Shown here: positions 43,976 through 54,617 of the stretch, in pieces
Layout of the letters: each line of letters begins with the position of its first letter
Numbering within the stretch: position 1 is the first letter of the stretch
Notes under the pieces: generated by a model
Told to the model about the DNA's origin: nothing
Database searches by the model: none
The model's input: the letters and a program-made list of their open reading frames with translations, nothing else
Assembly: GCF_027925025.1 (NCBI RefSeq)
Contig: NZ_AP027058.1
Coordinates: 248,001-312,000 of the forward strand
Reading direction: 5' to 3'
Length of the DNA: 64,000 bases
Source: Limnohabitans sp. MORI2
Lineage (GTDB): Bacteria > Pseudomonadota > Gammaproteobacteria > Burkholderiales > Burkholderiaceae_C
Program-made: the position numbers and the translations under genes

Positions 43976-44805
43976 GATTTGAAAAGCTCCTCGACCACAA
44001 ACATCACATCGCGTGCGAGTGGTACCAAATGTTGGCCGTTGTCCACGCGCACGGTGGTGCCGGTGATGCTGGCGTTGTCGGCCAAAAACACCACACTGCT
44101 GGCCACGTCGGCGGGGTTGATGGGCTGGCGCAGCAAGTTGGCGTTTGCGGCTCGGTTGAAGTTGTCTTGGGTTTGTGGGCCGCTGAGGTACATCAGCCCA
44201 GGGGCCACGGCGTTGACACGCAAAGTGGGCGCGAGCGATTGCGCTTGCAAGCTGACTGCGCGTTCGAGCGCGAGTTTGGAGAGCGTGTACGAAAAATAAT
44301 CGGGGTTGAGGTTGAACACCTTTTGGTCCAGCACATGGATGACGCTGGGCTTGGCGGAGGTCATTGCCTGCGCTGTCCCAGAACCTGCCTCAGTCGTCTT
44401 GTCACTGCTCTGTGCAGACGTACCGTGGAGGGCCGCCATCCATTTGCCAAAGCGCATCGGCGCCATGAGGTTGACCTTGATTTGCGCCAAAGCCTGCGCT
44501 TCGTCAAAGTCAGCCCCCTCGTCAGGTACAAACAGCGACGCGTTGTTCACCACACATTGCAACGCGTGGCCGGTGATGGCCACAGTGGTGTCAAAAATGC
44601 TTTGGCAGCTGGCCTCATCTTCCAAGTCGCCTTGCACGGCCAGTGCATCGACGCCCATGGCGCGCAGTTCGGCGCACAAGGCGTTGGCCTCGGCCTCTGA
44701 ATGGTTGTAGTGGCAGGCCACATTCCAACCCGCGCGCGCAAAGGCGAGGCCGATTTCGCGACCTAAGCGAACGCTGCCGCCAGTGATGAGTGCCCAAGAG
44801 CGCAT
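43972..44805 (-). CDS. SDR, pteridine/dihydromonapterin reductase-like
   Basis: 277 residues from ATG 44805. Classical SDR: ALITGGSVRLGREIGLAFARAG (the TGGxxRxG form of pteridine reductases), CVVNNASLF, and YTLSKLALERAV (catalytic Tyr/Lys), with NAVAPGLMYL. Operon with two FolB-family genes suggests reduction of a pterin, as FolM/PTR1 do. A start at 44874 would extend over the divergent gene's start and was rejected. Confidence 0.82.
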   Translation of the reverse strand: MRSWALITGGSVRLGREIGLAFARAGWNVACHYNHSEAEANALCAELRAMGVDALAVQGDLEDEASCQSIFDTTVAITGHALQCVVNNASLFVPDEGADFDEAQALAQIKVNLMAPMRFGKWMAALHGTSAQSSDKTTEAGSGTAQAMTSAKPSVIHVLDQKVFNLNPDYFSYTLSKLALERAVSLQAQSLAPTLRVNAVAPGLMYLSGPQTQDNFNRAANANLLRQPINPADVASSVVFLADNASITGTTVRVDNGQHLVPLARDVMFVVEELFKS

Positions 44806-44873
44806 GGTGTGAGGTGCCTGTGGTGAAAAAGCGGAAAAAAGGGAGGGGTGGGTCGAGTTACGATCAGCACCCA

Positions 44874-46007
44874 ATGACGATCCCCCAATTATCCAACGAC
44901 CCGAGCCAACAGGCTTTGTACGCCTTGATTAACCGCCAAATTGCCAATGCAGGCGGCTGGCTGAGTTTTGACCGTTTCATGGCGCTCGCTTTGTACGCGC
45001 CGGGCATGGGCTACTACACCAACAGTCTGCGTAAATTTGGCCTCACGCCTGAGACCGGCAGCGACTTCGCTACCGCTCCCGAAATGTCCAAACACTTTGG
45101 TCACACCTTGGCCCATCAAGTGGCTGAGGCTTTGCAAGTGACAGGCACGGACGAGGTGTGGGAATTTGGCGCAGGCTCTGGCGCTTTGGCTTTGCAGTTG
45201 CTCGACAGCTTGGGCGACAGCGTCAAGCGTTACACCATCGTCGATTTGTCCGGCAGCTTGCGTGAGCGCCAACAAGAAACGCTCAAGGCCCACGCGCACA
45301 AAGTGCAGTGGGTGGACGCCTTGCCCGAGCAACTCAGCGGCGTGGTGGTGGGCAACGAAGTGCTCGATGCCATGCCTGTGCAACTGCTGGTGCGCAAAGG
45401 CGGTGTGTGGCATGAGCGCGGTGTGGTGTGGGGTACTGATGCTGCGTCACCATTGCAATGGGAAGACCGCGTGACCGACCTGCGCCCACCCGTCGAGGTG
45501 ATGGGTGAGCACGACTACCTCACCGAAATTCACCACCAAGCCGAAGCCTTTGTCGCCACCTTGGCCGACCGCTTCAAAGCGGGCGAAGCGGCCACGGGCA
45601 AAGGCGGTGCGGCATTCCTCATTGACTACGGTTTTCCTGAGAGCGAATACTTCCATCCCCAACGCAGCATGGGCACGTTGATGTGTCACAAGCTGCACAA
45701 GTCAGACCCAGACCCATTGGTGGATGTGGGCGGCAAAGACATCACCGCACACGTCAACTTCACAGGCGTGGCGCTGGCCGCGCAAGACGCGGGCTTGAAC
45801 GTGTTGGGCTACACCAGCCAAGCGCATTTTTTGATCAACTGCGGTTTGTTGCCACCGTTGGTGGATGCACCGCTGGATGAAAAAACCATGGCGCAAAAGC
45901 TCATCACCGAGCACGAGATGGGCGAGTTGTTCAAAGTGGTGGCCTTTGGCACGACCGAGTGGGAGCCGATGGGCTTTGCACAAGGTGACCGCACTTACGC
46001 GCTGTAA
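44874..46007 (+). CDS. MidA/NDUFAF7-like SAM-dependent methyltransferase
   Basis: 377 residues of PF02636 (DUF185): WLSFDRFMALALYAPGMGYYTNS, SDFATAPEMSKHFGHTLAHQV, WEFGAGSGALALQLLDSL (SAM-binding motif), VVVGNEVLDAMPVQLLV, FLIDYGFPESEYFHPQR and DITAHVNFTGVA. Mitochondrial relatives methylate an arginine of a complex I subunit; the bacterial target is unclear. ATG 44874 lies 68 nt from the divergent SDR start. Confidence 0.9.
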   Translation: MTIPQLSNDPSQQALYALINRQIANAGGWLSFDRFMALALYAPGMGYYTNSLRKFGLTPETGSDFATAPEMSKHFGHTLAHQVAEALQVTGTDEVWEFGAGSGALALQLLDSLGDSVKRYTIVDLSGSLRERQQETLKAHAHKVQWVDALPEQLSGVVVGNEVLDAMPVQLLVRKGGVWHERGVVWGTDAASPLQWEDRVTDLRPPVEVMGEHDYLTEIHHQAEAFVATLADRFKAGEAATGKGGAAFLIDYGFPESEYFHPQRSMGTLMCHKLHKSDPDPLVDVGGKDITAHVNFTGVALAAQDAGLNVLGYTSQAHFLINCGLLPPLVDAPLDEKTMAQKLITEHEMGELFKVVAFGTTEWEPMGFAQGDRTYAL

Positions 46008-46015
46008 GCCGCGGC

Positions 46016-46210
46016 ATGACACGCTGGTTGATTGTTGTTTTCCTCGCGCTGTTGCTCATCAACGCGCTGACGCCTTGGCTTCAGAAGTTGGGGTTTGGAC
46101 GCTTGCCTGGGGATATTCGGTTCAAGATTTTTGGGCGCGAGATATTTATTCCGCTGGCTTCTACGATCATTCTCAGCCTCGTTTGTGCGGGCATCTCTAA
46201 GGTTTTGTAG
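46016..46210 (+). CDS. DUF2905 small membrane protein
   Basis: 64 residues with two hydrophobic segments flanking GFGRLPGDIRFKIFGREIFIPLAST, the conserved DUF2905 core. Function unknown. It starts 8 nt after the methyltransferase stop and is probably co-transcribed. A pair of unusual palindromes follows. Confidence 0.88.
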   Translation: MTRWLIVVFLALLLINALTPWLQKLGFGRLPGDIRFKIFGREIFIPLASTIILSLVCAGISKVL

Positions 46211-46233
46211 TCGTTTTTGGACTCCCCCTCGGT

Positions 46234-46322
46234 GTCAAGCGGAGTTGGGTGTACCTGCTCTGCTCCTACGCCGCTGAAGCGGCTAGATGTCGCTGCCGCA
46301 GGCACACCCAACTCCGCTTGAC
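46234..46322 (+). repeat. Palindromic element A (25-nt arms, 39-nt conserved core)
   Basis: Arms 46234-46258 and 46298-46322 are complementary at 24 of 25 positions (GTCAAGCGGAGTTGGG...). The 39-nt centre (46259-46297) begins TCTGCTCCTAC, contains the inner hairpin GCCGCT-GA-AGCGGC and ends TAGATGTCGCTGCC. The same centre recurs inverted in element B with one difference, while the arms there are unrelated. The arm mismatch is A-C on the plus strand and G-U on the minus strand. Confidence 0.9.
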
Positions 46323-46427
46323 GCGTTTGGTTGTTTGCATGCATGCATTCAAACCCGGTCGATCGTTACTTTCTGATTGGCTGCAACTGCCTATGCGCGA
46401 ATCGCAATGCAACGCGAGCCCAAAGCG

Positions 46428-46516
46428 GCGAAGTGGCAAGGGCGGTGACCGCGGCAGCGACATCTAGCCGCTTTAGCGGCGTAGGAGCAGAGCGGTTACC
46501 GCCCTTGCCATTTCGC
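46428..46516 (-). repeat. Palindromic element B (inverted copy of the core, different arms)
   Basis: Arms 46428-46452 and 46492-46516 are complementary at 23 of 25 positions (GCGAAGTGGCAAGGGCGG...). The 39-nt centre 46453-46491 is, on the minus strand, 38/39 identical to element A's centre. Both arm mismatches are G-T on the plus strand, so they would be G-U pairs in plus-strand RNA, which is the anti-core strand, as in element A. It lies 25 nt before the cca stop. The 105 nt between A and B contain an imperfect GTTTGCATGCATGCA palindrome and no gene. Confidence 0.9.
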
Positions 46517-46540
46517 AGCGTCGAACTTAAAGCGAAAAAC

Positions 46541-47764
46541 TCAAAGCGCAGCGCCAATGGCTGCAACCCTTGCCGCGTCTAGCCGCTTACCTATGGCTGG
46601 ACCGGTAAGACCATCTTGTAAAGCCTGCGCACTCACAGCAGCACTGTCAACAGACTGCGCCGCCTTCAATAGCGAAGCTAACCGAGGCCCCTGCGCATAC
46701 GCCTCATTTTCTTTGCCCAATCGCCCACGTGCATCACACTCGCACGCTTGCAACGCCAATAAAAACCGCTCAGGCCTGCGCAGTGCGTCGCAGCGCACCA
46801 GCAAGCGCAAAACTGCTTCAGCACCAAAGCTCAAGCTTTGATGAATGTTGCCGTGCTCACGCGCCACCAGCTCGGCCAGTTCTTTGCAGACCACAGGCAC
46901 ACGCCAACGCGCGCACAGAGCGTGGGTGAGTTTTTCGCTGCGTTGCTCGTGGCCGATGTGGCGGGGCAATACGTCGGCAGGCGTTGTGCCTTTGCCGAGG
47001 TCGTGACACAGACATGCAAAGCGCACTTCCAGCGGGGCGTTCATGCGGGCCGATGCATCGAGCACCATTTCTAGGTGAATGCCTGTGTCAATCTCAGGGT
47101 GGTATTCGGCGCGTTGTGGCACGCCGTAGAGTTTGTCAACCTCTGGCAGCAGTCGCTGCAAAGCGCCGCAGTCGCGCAGCACTTGCAGCATGCGCGAAGG
47201 CTTGGCACCCATCAGACCGCGTGAGAGTTCTTGCCATACGCGTTCGCTGACCAGTGCATCCACTTCGCCATCGGCCACCATCTCACGCATGAGCGCAACG
47301 GTTTCAGGCGCGACGGTGAATTCGGGAAAGCGCGCTGCAAAGCGGGCCACGCGCAAGATGCGTACAGGGTCTTCGCGAAAGGCATCGGTCACATGGCGCA
47401 GCACTTGGGCGGCAATGTCTCGTTCGCCGCCGTAGGGGTCGGTGCGGTTGCCGTGCTCGTCTTGCGCAATCGCGTTGATGGTGAGGTCGCGTCGCGCAAG
47501 GTCTTGCTCCAGCGTCACGTCGGGCGCGGCGTACACGCTAAAGCCGTGGTAGCCGCGTGCGGTTTTACGCTCGGTGCGGGCCAGCGCATATTCTTCGTGT
47601 GTGGTCGGGTGCAAGAACACGGGAAAGTCTTTGCCCACAGGCTGATAGCCCTGCGCCACCAAGGCTTCGGGTGTGCCGCCTACCACCACCCAGTCGCGGT
47701 CGGAGCCGCTGACGCCCATGAGGGCATCGCGCACCGCACCGCCGACGAGGTAGGTTTTCATCAC
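46541..47764 (-). CDS. cca: Multifunctional CCA protein (tRNA nucleotidyltransferase)
   Basis: 407 residues; adds or repairs the tRNA 3' CCA. N-terminal class II nucleotidyltransferase: YLVGGAVRDALMGVSGSDRDWVVVG (GG and DxD motifs), ARTERKTARGYHGF, DLARRDLTINAIA and EDPVRILRVARFAARF. Then an HD domain (RFACLCHDLGKGTTP). Full length. ATG 47764 overlaps the previous stop by 4 nt. Confidence 0.96.
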   Translation of the reverse strand: MMKTYLVGGAVRDALMGVSGSDRDWVVVGGTPEALVAQGYQPVGKDFPVFLHPTTHEEYALARTERKTARGYHGFSVYAAPDVTLEQDLARRDLTINAIAQDEHGNRTDPYGGERDIAAQVLRHVTDAFREDPVRILRVARFAARFPEFTVAPETVALMREMVADGEVDALVSERVWQELSRGLMGAKPSRMLQVLRDCGALQRLLPEVDKLYGVPQRAEYHPEIDTGIHLEMVLDASARMNAPLEVRFACLCHDLGKGTTPADVLPRHIGHEQRSEKLTHALCARWRVPVVCKELAELVAREHGNIHQSLSFGAEAVLRLLVRCDALRRPERFLLALQACECDARGRLGKENEAYAQGPRLASLLKAAQSVDSAAVSAQALQDGLTGPAIGKRLDAARVAAIGAAL

Positions 47765-48675
47765 TTGCCTGCGACGAACAATCGTTTGATGGACTTGGGC
47801 TCTGATACACCCAAGGCACGCAAGCCGGGCAAGTGGCCGATGGCCACGTTGTGTACCTTCATTGAGTCCAAGTTATCGCGGCTCATCAGCGGCTTGCCGG
47901 GAGCCCACTCCATCAGCAGTGCTTGCAGCCAGCCGATGGCGTAGGGCAGCGAGATGACGGGGCGCTGTTTGCCCACCCAGCGGCCTGCGAGTTGCACCAA
48001 CTCCGCCAGCGTGAGGATGTCGGGGCCGCACAGTTCAAACACTTGGCCTTCGGTGCTGGGGGTGTTCACGCAATGCACGATGGCTTGCGCCACATCGTGT
48101 ACCCACACAGGTTGAAAGCGCGTGTTCGCGCCTGCCAGCGGTATGACGGGGAACACCTTTTGCAGATTGGCAAACAGATTGATGAACTGGTCGTCTTTGC
48201 CAAAGATCACGCTGGGGCGCAGCAGCGTCAAACCCAATGGCGCTTTTTGTGCGGCGGATTGCAAGGCCAATTCACCTCGCGCTTTGCTGCGCTGGTACAT
48301 AGAGGGGCCATGCACATCGGCACCCAAGGCGCTGATGTGGATGAGACGCGTGACGTTTTCTGCATGGCACGCACGTGCCAAATTAGCAGGCAGGGTGACG
48401 TGGGCTTGATTGAACTCATCTTCGTTGCCGTGCAGGATGGCAATGAGGTTGATGACCACGTCATGGCCATGCACCAAGGCTTGCAGTTGTTTGGCGTCGT
48501 GCACATTGGCTTGCACCACGCTCACGCCCGGCATCATTTGGATGTGGCGTGCAGGCAAGCGGCGTGTGGGCACGGTGACTTGGTGGTGTTGTAGGCTCAG
48601 GCGTGAACACACATGACGGCCCACAAAGCCGCTGCCACCAAGGATGAGGATTTTTTGAGGCGTGAAAGAAGGCAT
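47761..48675 (-). CDS. NDUFA9-like NAD(P)-binding protein
   Basis: 304 residues of the atypical SDR group that includes complex I subunit NDUFA9: ILILGGSGFVGRHVCSRL, VVQANVHDAKQL, DVVINLIAIL, RLIHISALGADVHGPSMYQRSKARGE and LLRPSVIFGKDDQFINLFANL. Bacterial members may serve quinone or respiratory-complex maintenance; role uncertain. ATG 48675 chosen (MPSFTPQK); 48684 is possible. Divergent from tal. Confidence 0.85.
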   Translation of the reverse strand: MPSFTPQKILILGGSGFVGRHVCSRLSLQHHQVTVPTRRLPARHIQMMPGVSVVQANVHDAKQLQALVHGHDVVINLIAILHGNEDEFNQAHVTLPANLARACHAENVTRLIHISALGADVHGPSMYQRSKARGELALQSAAQKAPLGLTLLRPSVIFGKDDQFINLFANLQKVFPVIPLAGANTRFQPVWVHDVAQAIVHCVNTPSTEGQVFELCGPDILTLAELVQLAGRWVGKQRPVISLPYAIGWLQALLMEWAPGKPLMSRDNLDSMKVHNVAIGHLPGLRALGVSEPKSIKRLFVAGK

Positions 48676-48733
48676 AAAACACACTGTAGCGCGAAGCCGT
48701 TAGGCTTTTCTGACGAAATTGGATAATCACCCC

Positions 48734-49675
48734 ATGAACCAACTCGACGCCCTCAAACAATTCACCACCGTGGTGGCCGACACCGGCGACTTTAAGCAGC
48801 TCGCACAGTTCCAGCCCGAAGACGCCACGACCAACCCATCACTGATCCTCAAAGCGGTGCAAAAGCCCGAATACCTGCCTTTGCTCAAGGCGGTGGTGGC
48901 AGAGCACGGCAACGAGCCGATGGACGCGCAGATCGACCGCTTGTTGGTGCGCTTTGGCTGCGAAATTTTGGCCACCATCCCAGGGCGGGTCTCCACCGAA
49001 GTGGATGCGCGGTTGAGCTTTGACACAGCTGCCACCGTGGCGCGTGCCAAGCGCATCATGGCTTTGTACGAAGCGCAGGGCATCAAGCGCGAACGCGTGC
49101 TCATCAAAATCGCGTCCACTTGGGAAGGCATTCAAGCCGCTGCCGAGTTAGAGCGCGAAGGCATTCGCACCAACCTCACTTTGCTTTTCTCGTTTGCCCA
49201 AGCGGTGGCGTGCGGCGATGCCAAGGTGCAACTGATCTCCCCGTTCGTGGGTCGCATTTACGACTGGTACAAAAAGTCGGCGGGCGCTGCGTGGGTAGAG
49301 GCCGATAACGCCAATGCCAACGACCCCGGCGTAAAGTCGGTCCGTGCGATTTACAACCACTACAAACGCCACGGTATCAAGACCGAGGTGATGGGTGCGA
49401 GCTTCAGAAACGTAGGCCAAATCACTGCATTGGCAGGTTGTGATTTGCTCACCATTGCGCCTGAGTTGCTCGCGCAGCTGGGTGCATCGACCCAGCCTTT
49501 GACGCAAGCGCTGAGTGCAACAGCTGCGATGCAGCTGGATTTGCCTGCCGTGCATCACACCGAGGCCTCGTTCCGTTACGCCTTGAATGACGACGCCATG
49601 GCCACAGAGAAGCTGGCCGAAGGCATTCGTGCCTTCTGTGTGGATGCGGTGAAGCTGGAAGCGCTCATGCATTAA
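48734..49675 (+). CDS. tal: Transaldolase
   Basis: 313 residues, pentose phosphate pathway. Motifs: [12 protein letters not shown] (N-terminal strand), [28 protein letters not shown] with the Schiff-base Lys, [34 protein letters not shown], and [15 protein letters not shown] 48734 (MNQLDALK) suits the family. A strong bidirectional terminator separates it from groL. Confidence 0.97.
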   Translation: MNQLDALKQFTTVVADTGDFKQLAQFQPEDATTNPSLILKAVQKPEYLPLLKAVVAEHGNEPMDAQIDRLLVRFGCEILATIPGRVSTEVDARLSFDTAATVARAKRIMALYEAQGIKRERVLIKIASTWEGIQAAAELEREGIRTNLTLLFSFAQAVACGDAKVQLISPFVGRIYDWYKKSAGAAWVEADNANANDPGVKSVRAIYNHYKRHGIKTEVMGASFRNVGQITALAGCDLLTIAPELLAQLGASTQPLTQALSATAAMQLDLPAVHHTEASFRYALNDDAMATEKLAEGIRAFCVDAVKLEALMH

Positions 49676-49693
49676 GTACCCTGAGTACAGACG

Positions 49694-49723
49694 AAAAAAA
49701 GCCCCGCAATGCGGGGCTTTTTT
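49694..49723. terminator. Bidirectional terminator between tal and groL
   Basis: A7, GCCCCGC, AAT loop, GCGGGGC, T6. Serves tal on the plus strand and groL on the minus strand. Confidence 0.93.
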
Positions 49724-49767
49724 GTTTGGCAAGAGCACCGAAGTGCTCAGGCAAAGCAGCGAGGCAA

Positions 49768-51444
<1,677 letters not shown>

Positions 51445-51453
51445 TCAGTGAAC

Positions 51454-51741
51454 TTATTCGACGACGGCGAACAGGTCTTCTTCTTTCATGACCAACAGTT
51501 CGTCGCCATTGACCTTGACGGTTTGGCCGCTGTATTTGCCGAACAACACGCGGTCGCCGACTTTCACTGTCAAAGCTTTGGTCTCGCCTTTGTCATTGGT
51601 CTTGCCTGGGCCGACAGCCACAACTTCACCTTGATCAGGCTTTTCAGCGGCTGAGTCAGGAATCACGATGCCAGAGGCGGTTTTGGTTTCGCTTTCGATA
51701 CGTTTAACGATCACGCGGTCGCCGAGAGGACGAAGTTTCAT
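51454..51741 (-). CDS. groS: Co-chaperonin GroES
   Basis: 95 residues: [46 protein letters not shown], with the mobile loop around residues 17-32, and [24 protein letters not shown]. Caps GroEL. Leader region upstream contains a CIRCE element and promoter. Confidence 0.98.
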   Translation of the reverse strand: MKLRPLGDRVIVKRIESETKTASGIVIPDSAAEKPDQGEVVAVGPGKTNDKGETKALTVKVGDRVLFGKYSGQTVKVNGDELLVMKEEDLFAVVE

Positions 51742-51823
51742 TGCATCTCCAAATAGGAACTAAGGGTTGAAAGCAGAGCGCCCAAGCTAGCTGGACGCTG
51801 ATAAAGCCACTGACGGGGTGGTG

Positions 51824-51850
51824 TTAGCACTCGCCGTCATTGAGTGCTAA
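51824..51850 (-). promoter_or_regulatory. CIRCE element (HrcA operator) of groESL
   Basis: TTAGCACTC-N9-GAGTGCTAA, a perfect CIRCE inverted repeat, 83 nt upstream of groS. It marks HrcA repression. Confidence 0.95.
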
Positions 51851-51877
51851 TTTTAGGCCATCTGATGCCAATTCAAG
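51850..51877 (-). promoter_or_regulatory. groESL promoter
   Basis: On the minus strand TTGAAT (51871-51876) and TAAAAT (51850-51855) are separated by 15 nt; reading the upstream box as CTTGAA gives 16 nt. The -10 box touches the CIRCE element, so HrcA would block initiation. Confidence 0.6.
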
Positions 51878-51897
51878 AGGGAAAGTTTAAAAACATG

Positions 51898-51923
51898 AAA
51901 AAAGCACCGACTAGGCGGTGCTT
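51898..51923 (-). terminator. Terminator downstream of slt
   Basis: AAGCACCG, 6-nt loop, CGGTGCTT; on the minus strand the stem is followed by a T6 run. It ends transcription from slt (stop at 51966) before the groES promoter. Confidence 0.8.
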
Positions 51924-51939
51924 CGTGTTTAAGGTGAGT

Positions 51940-51967
51940 GAGTGCTAATTTGTAGTGATGAGCACTC
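51940..51967. promoter_or_regulatory. Degenerate CIRCE-like inverted repeat at the slt stop
   Basis: GAGTGCTAA at 51940-51948 is a perfect CIRCE half-site and pairs as GAGTGCT-N14-AGCACTC with 51961-51967. The spacing is wrong for a standard CIRCE. It may be an accessory HrcA site or coincidence. Confidence 0.35.
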
Positions 51968-54005
51968 AAGGTAGATCCAAGTTTTCAGCCGGCGCAGTGG
52001 CCGAGCGTGGTCCAACCATGCCCAGCTTGGCTTTGAGCGACTGCGGCTGCCCCGTGATGAGTGCGGCGTAGTTGGTGGTGTTGGACAAGACCTTTTTCAC
52101 GTAGTCGCGCGTTTCGTTGAACGGCACGTTCTCGGCCCAGATGGCGCCTTCCAGCACAGGGCCGTCGCCATCGTTGGGCGCACGCCAGCGGCGCGAGCGG
52201 CTGGGGCCTGCGTTGTACGCGCCGGCAGCCAGGGGCATGGAGCCTTCAAAGCTGTCGAGCACCAGCTTCAAATAGCCCGTACCGATGGCGATGTTGGTGT
52301 CGCGGTCGCTGATCTGGTCAGGTGTAAAACCCGTCAAGCCAATTTTGCGTGCGGTCCACTTGGCCGTGGCGGGCATGACTTGCATGAGGCCGGATGCGCC
52401 CACGTGTGAGCGTGCGTCAGTGACAAAGCGGCTTTCTTGGCGAATCAGGCCGTACACATAAGCGGGGTCAAGGTTGATGGTTTTGCTGCGGGCAATGACC
52501 GCCTCTTTGTGCGGCATGGGGAAGCGTTGCTCAAAGTCGATGGCCACGCGCGTGCGCTCGCTGGTGTTGATGCAGCGGTCCCACACTTGGCTGTCGCAGG
52601 CGAGTTGCGCGGCGGCCAGCAGCTCACGGTCGCTCATCATGCCGGCTTTGCCTTGGGCATCCACCAAATTAGTGGCGTAGTTCCATTCGCGCACGCCCTC
52701 AGAGCGCAAGCCGATGCTGATGGCATACAGCGCACGTTGTAGCGATGGGTTGCGACGTGCCACTTCCATCTCTTCTGCTGTGGGTGCAGGTGGTCGAGCA
52801 GGGGCGACGACTTTGCGGCCCAGTTCTTCGAGGGCGAGTTGTTCGTAAAACCCGCGCACGCCTGCGATGCCTTCGAGCATGGCGTTGGCCTCTTGTTGAA
52901 TTTGCGGAGTCACTTTTTTGCGAGCCAACAAGGCGCGTGCGTGCCAGTAAATCCAAGTCGGGTCTTTACGAGCCTCAGCGCTCATGGCTGTGATGGCGCT
53001 TTCCACCACAGGCCATTTCGGTGTGTTGCCAGCGCGCAAGGCAGCGCGTACTTTCCAGCCCAGCATGTCGTCGTTCAAGTCTTTGTCGTGGGCGACACGG
53101 GCAAAGTGGGCGAGGGCATCGTCATCCAAACGCATGGCCGATTGACGGCCAATCACGCCCCACATCCAGTGGCGTTCTTCGGCGGTAAGGTAAGGCTGCC
53201 ACTTGTTGCGCATCAGCTTGTCGGCCTTGTCGGGGTCGGTGGTGGCCACTTTGATGAGGGCCATGACCACCAACTCTTGACGCACTTTTTGAGGCGCGGC
53301 AATGTGTTTGGCCAAAAACTTCTCGGCATTGTTGATGGCGTCTGGCACCCCATTGGCCGCATCGGGGGCCACAATTTGCACGGCGTTGCGCGCGGTGCGT
53401 GGGCGGTTGTGTTCCACCATCAAACGGGCTTTGCGCCAAATGTCGAGGGCGGTGAATTGTTTGCTGAAGTACAGGCGGTCGGCGGCCAAGGTGCAGCCAT
53501 CATCGGCTTCTTTCATGGCCATCCAGTTTTTGCGTACTTCCTCGGCAATGGATGGGCTGGCGTGCTGGCCTTTTTCTAGCAGCTCCACCGTTAAAAAGTA
53601 GCAGCGCAGTTCGCGGTCATCGCGCATGCGGTAGTGTTGGTGTTCGTCGCTGAGCGTGGTCCAGTCACGGCGTTGGCCCAAGAGCAACAGCCAGTCGTTG
53701 CGCAAGCGGTCTTCTTGGTAAGTGGCGGGGTAGCGGTTAAAGAAGGCGCGTACTTCGCTGTGCGAGGCTTCGTCTAGGCGGGCTTTGAGTTCCCAATAGG
53801 CCGCCCATGGTTCGAGGATGTGGCCTTTGGCTTGTGGCAGCAGGGCGCTCAGGCGTTTGCGGTCGCCGCGCTTGTAGGCTTGGGCCATGTCGGTGATGAC
53901 GGCATCTGCTTGGGCGTTGTTGGTGGGCGCAGCCACAACAGGTTGAACAGCACCAAACGCAAAGAAAACGCCGGCAAACAGTGACACAATGACTCGAAAT
54001 TTCAT
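51966..54005 (-). CDS. slt: Soluble lytic murein transglycosylase
   Basis: 679 residues from ATG 54005. A signal peptide is visible (MKFRVIVSLFAGVFFAFG ... VVAA), then a long superhelical all-alpha domain. The C-terminal SLT domain has RQESRFVTDARSHVGASGLMQVMPATA with the catalytic Glu, DTNIAIGTGYLKLVLD and AAGAYNAGPSRSRRW. It cleaves peptidoglycan glycan strands in the periplasm. Longer in-frame starts run into the divergent folate gene and lack signal character. Confidence 0.95.
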   Translation of the reverse strand: MKFRVIVSLFAGVFFAFGAVQPVVAAPTNNAQADAVITDMAQAYKRGDRKRLSALLPQAKGHILEPWAAYWELKARLDEASHSEVRAFFNRYPATYQEDRLRNDWLLLLGQRRDWTTLSDEHQHYRMRDDRELRCYFLTVELLEKGQHASPSIAEEVRKNWMAMKEADDGCTLAADRLYFSKQFTALDIWRKARLMVEHNRPRTARNAVQIVAPDAANGVPDAINNAEKFLAKHIAAPQKVRQELVVMALIKVATTDPDKADKLMRNKWQPYLTAEERHWMWGVIGRQSAMRLDDDALAHFARVAHDKDLNDDMLGWKVRAALRAGNTPKWPVVESAITAMSAEARKDPTWIYWHARALLARKKVTPQIQQEANAMLEGIAGVRGFYEQLALEELGRKVVAPARPPAPTAEEMEVARRNPSLQRALYAISIGLRSEGVREWNYATNLVDAQGKAGMMSDRELLAAAQLACDSQVWDRCINTSERTRVAIDFEQRFPMPHKEAVIARSKTINLDPAYVYGLIRQESRFVTDARSHVGASGLMQVMPATAKWTARKIGLTGFTPDQISDRDTNIAIGTGYLKLVLDSFEGSMPLAAGAYNAGPSRSRRWRAPNDGDGPVLEGAIWAENVPFNETRDYVKKVLSNTTNYAALITGQPQSLKAKLGMVGPRSATAPAENLDLP

Positions 54006-54018
54006 GGCTTGATTATCT

Positions 54019-54594
54019 GTGGACAAAAAAACCTTGCGCCAGCAGCTCATTGAAGAGCGTTTGAACTTGCCCGATAGGCTGGAGAGGGCCGACATGTTGC
54101 AGCGCGTGATGCGCATTTGGTTGTTCAACCGACCCGACACGGTGATTGGTGCGTACTGGCCCATCAAGGGCGAGTTTGACCCACTGCCCGTGCTGCACCG
54201 CTGGAAAGAAGACGGTGAGTTGCTAGACGAGCCACAACGCCGCCGCATCGGTTTGCCTGTGGTGGACAAGGCACACAAAACCCTCACCTTCCACGCTTGG
54301 TATCCCGGCTGTCCGATGGAAGAAGATGCTTATGGCATTCCTAAGCCTAAAGACACCGAGGTGGTGGTGCCCACTTTGTTGTTTGTGCCTTGTGTGGGCT
54401 ATGGGCCTGGAGGATTCCGCTTGGGCTATGGCGGTGGGTTTTATGACCGGACTTTGGCGACCTTGCAACCCAAGCCGTTCACCGCAGGCTTGGGTTTCAC
54501 ACACGGCTTTTTGCCAGACCTGATGCCCGAGCCGCACGATATGCCGCTCGATGCGCTGCTCAATGACAACGGGGTGGTTTGGCCGATGGGCTAA
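54019..54594 (+). CDS. 5-formyltetrahydrofolate cyclo-ligase
   Basis: 191 residues; converts 5-formyl-THF to 5,10-methenyl-THF with ATP. N-terminal KKTLRQQLIEERLNLP, a PIKGEFDP block, LLFVPCVGYGPGGFRLGYGGGFYDRTLA (ATP/phosphate-binding) near residues 128-155. Start is GTG 54019, 13 nt from the divergent slt ATG, so the two promoters must lie within each other's leader or coding sequence. Confidence 0.93.
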   Translation: MDKKTLRQQLIEERLNLPDRLERADMLQRVMRIWLFNRPDTVIGAYWPIKGEFDPLPVLHRWKEDGELLDEPQRRRIGLPVVDKAHKTLTFHAWYPGCPMEEDAYGIPKPKDTEVVVPTLLFVPCVGYGPGGFRLGYGGGFYDRTLATLQPKPFTAGLGFTHGFLPDLMPEPHDMPLDALLNDNGVVWPMG

Positions 54595-54617
54595 ACCTTG
54601 CGATTGTTTTATGGCGT

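Noticed and set aside
46234..46322. Integron attC site: arms contain GTTGGGT and ACCCAAC, matching GTTRRRY and RYYYAAC.
   Set aside because: The two boxes are in the opposite order to an attC site, element B lacks them, and no integron integrase is present.
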